Assembly (NCBI GenBank): GCA_003427395.1
Contig: BFEA01000804.1
Location: 489,029 to 516,283 of the forward strand
DNA from: Chara braunii
Taxonomy: Eukaryota > Streptophyta > Charophyceae > Charales > Characeae
Reading direction: 5' to 3'
Length of the DNA stretch: 27,255 nucleotides
Within the stretch, counting starts at the first letter, position 1. Each line of letters begins with the position of its first letter. Under the pieces are notes generated by a model. That model was not told the DNA's origin. It was given only the letters and a program-made list of their open reading frames with translations, and searched no databases. Made by a program: the position numbers and the translations under genes. Below, piece by piece: positions 20,151 to 27,255 of this stretch.

Positions 20151-21445
20151 CCGCCTCCCTCTCTCCTTCGTCATCCCTCTCTCACACTGTAAATGCCTTG
20201 ACTTTACCCCGTCCCCCTCACCCCTCTTGGCATATAACTAACCTTCCCCCACTCACCTGTTACATTGCTAGGGAACAAACAGTGAAAGAAATTTGTCCTC
20301 ACTTGGTGGAGAAAGTGGGCAAGGGGAGGGTTGTTGGTCCCTTATGCCGCCAAGAAGGAAAGGGAGAAGACACTTGAGTAACTGAAATGAGGCAAGTCGG
20401 AAAGAGGGACTAGAGAGAGTTGGTACTTTGTTAAGGTCAGATTGACTCAACCATCACCCCGGCTGCATGACTAAGGGAAGAGATTGGTCTGGATTGAGAA
20501 AAGGAAAAGGAAAGCACAAAGGGCTAAGGCAAACGAACTTTGGCTTGTGGGAGGGATTATGTGTTGACCCCATGTGGGGGATGCCTTGCATAAATTGTGT
20601 TGAATGTGCAGGTAAGTAACTTAAAGAGACATTGAGCGGGAGTGGGTCCCGGGAATGCCAGGCGGCAAAGAGAAAATGGGAATAAGGACAAACGGATTAT
20701 TGACTTAACCCTTGCCTTTGAATAATTATTTGAGAATGTTTGTGTAAAGCAAAGTCGGCTATAGCAAATGACAAAGACATAAGGCGGCCGAGAAGGTCAC
20801 CTAGACTAAAACGAAGAATTCGGGCATGTATGCGGGATGGGACCCCGAAAAGACTAAGGGTGTATAGGAAAATGCAAGAGTTGGACAAAGAGAGACATGC
20901 TTGATGTACGCGAAAGCAAAAGTCACGGGTAGGACGGCAGAAGAGAGGCGCAGACAAAGTCATAAGGAGGCGTAGGGGATTGCGAGACATGATCCACGGG
21001 CCCGAGTCGAACGGCAGTCGCATGCTCAACAAGGTTTTGAGGACTCCTCCCTTAGTGAATGCATATGTGGCCCAAGGATGATGCTTGGTTTGCACATAAA
21101 AGAAGAAAGATTTCCAATGAACCCCCTGGACTGCATGAGCATTGGAAGGAGCAATTGCATGATAATACCTCAAAGCATCAAGAAAAATCGCAGTCGAAGG
21201 CATGTTTTGGCGAGTCAATCATCGGGCGAGAGGGCGGAGTTACATCCCCATTGTCGAAGCTCTCTCGCAAAATGGTCAATCCCATCCATCGCAAACACTA
21301 GGTGAGGGTGCCCTTGTGACGAACGCTCTGCGTCCTAAGCATAAGATCACGCGGAGCAGAGCCAACTGGGATCCGCAGTGGGTCAACTCAGGCTCGAAAG
21401 TCTAACAGGGTAAGGCCCAACACCAGGTCAACCAAAGGTTGGGCA
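20149..21445. other. Intergenic DNA, no gene recognised
   Basis: A 173-codon minus-strand open frame (20697-21218) is the longest here. Its translation is hydrophobic and Ser/Leu-rich but has no family motif I recognise, and plus-strand frames overlap it. It is not called. Nothing matching the corresponding inner flank of the left arm was found. Confidence 0.45.
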
Positions 21446-22165
21446 AGTCTCCATAAGTTTGAGGGTCAAACGCTATGTTTATTTTGATTGCCTTGAGAAC
21501 CAGACATGTTTCCGTAAGTTTTTATGGTTTGGTTGCTATGACCTACAAAGGTTGTTTGTGAGTGATTTTTTAGGAGCCAAGCAGGCTTCCATAAATTTGG
21601 ATGGCTTGGTTGTCTTCTTTCACTTAAACTTTTTTATGTTTTATTGGCTTCTGAAAAGAGTTTGGCATGTTCCATAAGTTTGGATGACTCTAACTCCTCT
21701 TGTTTAGTCTGAGGGGGGATTGGGCAAAGGACTGAATAGGTTTTCATAAGTTTGAATGGCCTGGTTTGGAGCCACGCACATGCTGGAACCAGAAGGGGTA
21801 AATCTATTTATATCTTTATACTATTATACTTATAAACAGGTTAGTCAGACATGTTTCCATAAGTTTGGATGGTCTGATTAAAGCTTATCACAACGGAAGA
21901 GGGTATAAGTTAAAAATAAACTTGTGGTAAGAAGGGGCAAGTTGAATATTGTTTCTAAGTTGAACGATTTATTCATATGCTATCTTAAAGGATTAAGGTG
22001 CAGAAATATATATATATAACTTGGATATTTTAAACAGTTCAGGGCGACTAGGTTTGACAACCTAGTCACATGTCAAAGGAATAGAAAAGTTGTAGTGTTC
22101 TGTATTTGTGTATATCTAATGGTTGAGCTAGACATGTTTCCATAAGTTTGGATGGTATAACTTTA
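21440..22165. repeat. Array of nine short stem-loops (right arm)
   Basis: The core TTTCCATAAGTTTGGATG recurs with changes near 21453, 21509, 21587, 21670, 21744, 21853, 21957, 22050 and 22138. Stems seen: 21841-21850 with 21872-21881 (10 pairs, one G-T), 21498-21505 with 21527-21534 (8 pairs, one G-T) and 21575-21582 with 21604-21611 (8 pairs, one G-T), each enclosing exactly 21 bases. The copy near 22138 pairs 7 of 9. Within the loop, TCCA/TGGA, TTCA/TGAA or TTC/GAA can pair around TAAGTT. At 22046-22067 the core is replaced by a compact perfect 9-bp hairpin with a four-base loop. Confidence 0.8.
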
Positions 22166-23021
22166 CGCCTTACGTAAGATAGGTATAAGGGACATATCAT
22201 TGAAAGACTATGAACTATTGTTTAACAAGGTTTAACCTTGGGGCTAGTGAGAGTACTTACTATTGTGGTTTGGTCTTGCATGTGGCTCGGTAAAATCTCT
22301 ACTTTATTTGAGTTTCAGTTTCATAAGTAGTTTTTTTAGTTGCTCACCACGTGTTAGAGTTATAGGAGTTAGTTCAATTTCTGCATTTTCTAAGCTAACG
22401 TTTTTTTACTTAGATCAATTCTCGCATTTTTTTGATCATTTATTATATTTGGCTTTGCATAAATCTTGGTAAGTTACTTCCTCTACGGGAAGTGTTGCCG
22501 AAATTTCTACACATCCAAGGAGTTAGTCAAATCTGATTATTCAAAGTTCAAGTTTTTTTCTAAGTTTGTCTTTGAGTTAGTAAGAATCTAGAATATATTT
22601 TTTTTTATGGGAAGTGTTGCCCAAATTTTTACTAATTCAGGGAGTTAAACAAAATTTGACTTTGAAAAGTGAGATTCAATTTTTAACTTTGTATAAATTT
22701 TGGAAAGTTACTTCTCTTATGGGAAACGCTGCCGAAATTTCTATAAATCTAAGGAGTTAGTTAATTTTTTTGCCTTGCTATGACTCAAGTCTTTTGTTTG
22801 AGTTCATATCTGAGTCAGTATAAATTTGGGAAGTCAACCTCTCTAAAGGGGATGCTGTCTAAATTTTTACTAATTCAAAGAGTTACACAAAATTTGAATT
22901 TCCACAGTTATACATTATTTCAGTCTTCATATTTGAGCTATTATAAATTATGAAAAGATATTTTTCATACAGGAAGTGCTGCCGGAATTTTTCCAGTTTA
23001 AAGGAGTTAGGGTATATTTTG
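21446..23021 (+). repeat. Right arm of the diverged long inverted repeat
   Basis: Reverse-complement counterpart of 1808-3117. The sum of matched positions in the stem-loop array stays near 24,480-24,515, so the two arms are collinear. Around 22400-22700 the sum shifts by about 229, because this arm has two extra ~122-bp units. Clear homology fades at about 22890, but one further unit runs to about 23021. An open frame starting at 22950 lies partly in this last unit and is not taken as a gene. Confidence 0.85.
22467..23021. repeat. ~122-bp tandem unit, five copies
   Basis: GGGAAGTGYTGCC-type anchors at 22487, 22609, 22721, 22849 and 22971 (intervals 122, 112, 128, 122). Each is followed by AAATTT, a short variable piece and AAGGAGTTA. 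The two left-arm copies (anchors 1846 and 1970) are 124 apart. A small hairpin precedes the anchor in several copies: CTTCC/GGAAG at 22477, CCTCT/AGGGG at 22839, and TTCTC/GGGAA in a left-arm copy. Confidence 0.85.
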
Positions 23022-25456
23022 ACAAGTGGCAATTCTAGCAATTCACCCTGTATAGGAGAGATGATGTCAAAGGTCTACCTTTCTTTAGGCGTTGACTTAA
23101 AGGTAGATTTAAACTTGATTATCAAGAGAATCTTGAATGAGAATGTGCTATGGAGGTTTATTCTCCATACACTGATAGTTGTCTTGTGCATTGACTTGTC
23201 TTGTAGTACAAATCCTCTTTATCATTTTCATTCAAGACTTGGACTAGATACAACTTTATCCCACGAGGATTATCTTTTGTTATCACTGATAACAGGTCGG
23301 TTGCTGATTTGTCGATTTACGATTCAACTTCAGTTCACTCTTGCCAACTCAACCTAAAGACCTTAGCCCTATGGTTTAAATTGTTTCATTTGGGTTTTCA
23401 CCCGGACTTTTTTTTATGGTCATTTAACAAAGATATTGAGTGTCTTTATTTTTAGAAGGTTGGGGTTTGTATGGCTATAGTAAGGGGTGTGAGCGCAGAG
23501 AATGGTTGACGTTGTCCCCGTGTAGTGCATGGACTTTGGCTGAATCTTTGATGTGATTGCAGATATGTTTATCATTCATAATTTTGATTTGACTGCATGC
23601 GATTACATACATATATATGGCTTAGAGAAGCCTCATCGTGATTGTGAGAAGTGATCGTTGCATATTGTATATCATTTTATATATGTACCTACATATACCT
23701 TGAGTACTCGCGCCGCCTACTTTGACCGGGCGTAAGGGTTATACAGATCACTTTTGAGGAAAAATGAAGATTTTTTTTTACCCTTCTGCTTTTGAGAATT
23801 ATTATAGTTAGACATTATAGTCCGTGACAGCTGTCAAAGTTAAACCCCTTGAATTTTCTCAACACCTTGGATGATGGCACTGGTCTGAAGGGTTATTAGA
23901 GACGATTGCCACCACATGTATGAACCTGTGTACCACTCACTCTCTGCAGGGTGCAGAAGAGGGTGTGGTGATTAACCGCTTTGACGGTTGTCTAGCCCCG
24001 AGAGATTAACCCCTCAAGGCACAAGTCACCCAACACTTGAGTGTCAAACGCGACCCTCGAGACCATCGAGGACCGAGTGATTATGGGTACTATATAGTAT
24101 GTCATCATTTCGACCGTTTGTGTATGCTTGCATTGCGAGTCGGTATGAATTAGCCCTTTGTCCCCGCGGTTTTATATCGAGTTTTGTTCACTCGCCTAAC
24201 CGATTTTTGTATCGAAAGGTTATGGGTTGGATGCTACAGGGACTAGGAGGGTTGTTGTGTTGTTTGAGTACGTTTTTAAGATTATATTTTAAAGAGTGGT
24301 GTAACGTGTGGTGAGTGGGATACGTCCTAGTCGACCGACGACGAGTAGTGCTTGGGACTTCAGCCTCCCAATGCGTCGGCTTGCGTGTGGGTCCAATAGA
24401 GGAGTGAGACCACGCGTACCCCCTATGCTAGAGCATACGAGAAATGTCATCGGCGGACCCACCTCTGCGATTGCGACTAATTAACTTTCGGATTGTGGAC
24501 TTGTAGTTCATCGGGGATACGCCCACGGAAGGAAGGTGACAGCTCCTGCAGGTGGAGGTAAGTTGTACCTCGTGTAGGCCCTATCCTTTCGTAGGGGCTC
24601 GCGAGAGGTATGGCTGGCGCACTTAGTCGGAGCGATTGCGGAAGCTCCACTTAGTATTCACGATTAAGACTAACTCCTGTATGACAGGGTGGGGTGGGTA
24701 CCTCCCTGCGTAGGACCGATGCGCTCGACAACAGTGCGCTTAAAAGTTTTTCTAAAAATGTTGTGTATGTGACACATATGAGTTATTTTTTTTGTGTGGT
24801 TTGACCACTTAGTATGTACCAATCGTTGTTGTTGCACCATCAGCCTGTTTTTTGTTTTTCCAACTGCAGAATCTGAACAAATTTTGTTTGTTGCTTATAT
24901 GATGCAAGGAGTTGAATAATAGAGGGATTTCTTTCTCATTAATTTTCTATGAATTGATCGTTTCATTTTGGCTTTTCGAAGTCCTTGATCAAATTCAGTC
25001 ATTATGATACAAAAAATGTTTGTTCAGTCATCCAAAAAAACACACCTCCTTCAGACAACTCAGCTTGTTTCATGCATCATTGCGCAATTTATTGCACACA
25101 ACAGACAAACTTAACACACTTTACACGACATGAGGACTCATTGAAATCCCCTCAAATACCCGAAATTATTAACAATATGTCTTTGGTGCGTAAGCGGCTA
25201 TCGTCGTTGTCAGCAACTAAAGCAACTATGACCGTTGTCAGCAGCTAAAGCGGCGTCTCTCTTTCTCTCTCTTCTACACTACCCAACGTATTTGGGCGTA
25301 ATAGCTGGTTGTTGCGTATTTGTTCAACTTACCCACCTAGATACGTACAACGATAATGATCCTCCATTCGTCTATTCCAGCGTAAAAATTATGAAGGTTG
25401 AAAAGGCGAAGAGAATAGTTGCTGACTAGAACAGACACCCACTAACAAATAACTAA

Positions 25457-25458
<2 letters not shown>
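23022..25458. other. Intergenic DNA, no gene recognised
   Basis: AT-rich to about 23700, then a GC-richer part (23700-24730) with a small hairpin CCTCGA/TCGAGG at 24055-24071, then AT-rich again. Open frames stay under 90 codons without motifs. The middle part could be a decayed LTR or transposon, but no matching second copy is present. Confidence 0.4.
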
Positions 25459-25498
<40 letters not shown>

Positions 25499-25543
25499 AT
25501 CAATAGGTTGAACAACACACCGGCCAACAATGTGTGTGTGTGT

Positions 25544-25575
<32 letters not shown>

Positions 25576-25636
25576 TGTGTGCGTGACCACGTGGATATGT
25601 ATAGGCAGGAATGAGAGAGAGAGACAAAGAGAGAGC

Positions 25637-25725
<89 letters not shown>

Positions 25726-25727
25726 CT
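25459..25727. repeat. (AG)n and (GT)n microsatellite block
   Basis: An AG run (25459-25493), a GT run then AG run (25528-25575), and a long imperfect GA tract (25614-25720), separated by short unique pieces. Frames across them give Arg/Glu or Ser/Leu repeats and are artefacts. Confidence 0.95.
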
Positions 25728-25833
25728 ACCTTGTTCCCCCGAATACAACGTACTATCATTATAGTTGTATTTGAGGTATCTTTCAGTCTATACAACTATA
25801 GTGACATGTACATTGTATTCGGGGGAAGAAGGT
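25728..25833. mobile_element. Foldback (MITE-like) element, copy A
   Basis: A ~106-base imperfect palindrome: the left arm 25728-25770 and right arm 25790-25833 pair over about 43 bases with few mismatches, leaving a ~20-base loop. The arms contain CCCCCGAATACAA (left) and TTGTATTCGGGGG (right). It abuts the GA tract on its left. No coding capacity and no certain target-site duplication. The family is shared with the copies at 26287-26463 and 26546-26651. Confidence 0.8.
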
Positions 25834-26153
25834 CTGCCAGTTGGTAATTCTCTCATTCTCGAGTAGGGGCTGTTGTATAACTCTGGAAGCAGTAACTAGT
25901 TTCATAAGCTCTCACGGACTGACAATATGGCTTGCATGGATTATATTCTTCCAGATACGGAACTTATGTCTCCTGTTGGAGCAGGAGGGGAGCAACGCCC
26001 GCGTCCAGATGTCAGTCAGGCGCGACAGACTCAATCCGTCACTCAGGAGATACTCCCCGAAAATTCTGCACGGGAGCGACATGAAAGTTTTTTTCGAATC
26101 CAACGTGGGAAGGATAGACTAAGTTTTTGAAAATCGTTTTTTTTGGAAAAGTT
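25834..26153. other. Spacer, no gene recognised
   Basis: Short overlapping open frames (under 95 codons) on both strands without motif. Confidence 0.4.
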
Positions 26154-26302
26154 GAATACAATACAACGCGTGTGTGTTATGCTCGGTGAAGATGGTTTGT
26201 CTTTTCCTACTGGACTTTGGACGTGATTGCTCTCAGGTTCGTCTTGGTCTGACCGTAATTGCAGTCTGACTTAGTAGTACTGTCGTCCCCCGAGCATAAC
26301 GC
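26154..26302. mobile_element. Foldback half-sites, rearranged
   Basis: GTTATGCTCGG at 26177-26187 pairs with CCGAGCATAAC at 26290-26300, and CAATACAACGCG just before it resembles a left arm of the same family. The arms face the opposite way from copy A, so this is probably the junction of two neighbouring elements or a deletion product. Confidence 0.5.
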
Positions 26303-26463
26303 ACCCTCGTTTTAGATTGTATCAGACAGGAAAGTTGATGTGTATACGTTCATTATCAGAATGTGTTATGTTCCCCCGAACACAACGCAACCCCAATTTG
26401 ATTGTATTTAACTGAAAAGTTAGCTTGTATACGTTCATTATCAAGGTGCATTATGTTCGGGGG
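26287..26463. mobile_element. Two tandem foldback elements of the same family
   Basis: Unit 1 starts at 26287 (CCCCCGAGCATAACGCA) and unit 2 at 26373 (CCCCCGAACACAACGCA), ending with TGCATTATGTTCGGGGG at 26447-26463. The interiors align, sharing GTATACGTTCATTATCA. Unit 2's arms pair over 17 bases with two mismatches. Unit 1 runs directly into unit 2, sharing the junction. Confidence 0.8.
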
Positions 26464-26545
26464 AAGACTGTAATGTGAGAACGTTCGGAGAATTTCATGG
26501 TTGTGTTACTTCTGAAAGTTTGTTCGTTTGCCGTCTTCACCCAAA

Positions 26546-26651
26546 GCCTACCGTCTTCACCCGAATAGAACGTCAAGTCATTATCGTTGTATATGTTGCA
26601 CCAAATACAGGCATAAGGACCGGGCGTTCTATTCGGATGAAGACGGTAGGC
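26546..26651. mobile_element. Foldback (MITE-like) element, copy D
   Basis: Arms 26546-26572 and 26625-26651 pair at 26 of 27 positions (GCCTACCGTCTTC on the left, GAAGACGGTAGGC on the right). The interior start TCATTATCGTTGTAT resembles copy A (TCATTATAGTTGTAT), so they are one family. CCGTCTTCACCC also occurs just outside at 26531-26542, a direct repeat of the terminal sequence. Confidence 0.82.
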
Positions 26652-27164
26652 ATCATGGATGGTAATCGAGGGAGGGAGAAGGAGGACGAGGAGGAGTAAG
26701 AGGAGGAGGATGGGATGTATTAGTGTCGTTTGGTATGTAGAATCGTTTAGCTAGCGAGGGGGTAGATAGATCTATTTCTTGTGAAGAAAAAAAGGAAGGA
26801 GGAGGAGGAGGAGGGGAGAAGGAAAAGGAGGGGCGAGGGAGAACTAGGAGGGAAGGAACGAGGAGAAGGAAATGAGAATGAGGAGAAGGAGGAGAAGGAG
26901 GAGGAGGAGGAGGAGGGGGATATATTGCAGTCGTTTGGTGTGCGGAAGGGGCTAGCAAGTGATGTGGTTATATCCATGTACTTTTTTTGAAGAGAAACGA
27001 GGTAGGAGGAAGAGGAGGAGGAAGGAGGAGAGGGGGAAAGATGGAAGGGGAGAGGAGAAAGGAAGTAAGAAAGGAAGGTAAGTAGAAGGGAAAGAGGAAG
27101 GGACGATCAATGAGATTCATGGATATGGCAAAGTGGGAGGCTCAACCGGACGGGATGGATCGAC
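26652..27164. repeat. Purine-rich (GGA)n region with an internal ~207-bp duplication
   Basis: Dominated by GGA and GAAGGA triplets on the plus strand. A non-purine island GTCGTTTGGTATGTAGAA near 26725 recurs as GTCGTTTGGTGTGCGGAA near 26932, each followed by a CTAGC stretch and flanked by GGA runs, showing a diverged duplication at an offset of about 207. Glu/Lys/Gly and Pro/Ser frames are artefacts. Confidence 0.8.

Positions 27165-27255
<91 letters not shown>
27165..27255. repeat. (GA)n microsatellite reaching the window end
   Basis: About 45 uninterrupted GA units up to the last base, so the true length is unknown. A contig may have ended here because of the repeat. Confidence 0.97.

Noticed and set aside
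20697-21218. 173-codon minus-strand open frame
   Set aside because: Longest frame outside repeats, but no recognisable motif, overlapping frames on the other strand, and no promoter or splice context. A profile search could revive it.
1808-23021. Maverick/Polinton element
   Set aside because: Size and long inverted repeats are suggestive, but no DNA polymerase B, packaging ATPase, protease or capsid was seen, and the integrase ends in a GPY/F domain as in Ty3 elements.
22950-23357. 135-codon plus-strand open frame
   Set aside because: Its first third is the last ~122-bp repeat unit; the rest is AT-rich and hydrophobic with no motif.

Overview
The window looks like repeat-dominated nuclear DNA of a eukaryote. 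The evidence is long (AG)n, (GT)n and (TA)n microsatellites, many minisatellites with unrelated periods, tRNA-derived SINE-like elements, hairpin (MITE-like) elements, a decayed Ty3/gypsy integrase, and no dense or operon-like coding. Two ambiguous bases (11762, 11774) suggest a draft assembly. The species cannot be named from the sequence; a plant, charophyte alga or fungus are all possible. I find no intact host gene. The only recognisable protein-coding remnant is the integrase relic at 7752-8549. A gag-like open stretch at 9696-10079 is much less certain.

Layout. 1-1800: GT repeat, a tRNA-headed SINE ending in poly(A), a second SINE-like tail facing it, and AT-rich DNA with hairpins. 1808-3125: left arm of a diverged inverted repeat. 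3125-7750: non-coding, with a 55-bp tandem duplication, a compound microsatellite and a second tRNA-like SINE head. 7752-10080: retrotransposon remains. 10780-20150: a chain of unrelated tandem arrays (periods about 38, 62, 35, 26, 162, 154, 91 and 53 bp, then (CT)n), plus a palindromic cluster and a 1.27-kb-offset duplication carrying three hairpins. 21446-23021: right arm of the inverted repeat. 23022-25458: nothing recognised. 25459-27255: GA/GGA tracts around a cluster of foldback elements.

The most interesting observation is the inverted-repeat pair. The right arm is a reverse-complement copy of the left. Several long blocks can be aligned by eye, one at roughly 80% identity. Both arms carry a collinear series of about ten short stem-loops. 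In the series, the loop is conserved (AACTTA on the left, TAAGTT on the right). The flanking stems differ in sequence between copies and between arms, yet several still pair, which is a covariation-like signature. Both arms also carry a ~122-bp tandem unit with its own small hairpin. The two arms bracket about 21 kb containing the retroelement relic and the minisatellite chain. They could be the ends of one giant element or two separate insertions of one family; the sequence alone does not decide.
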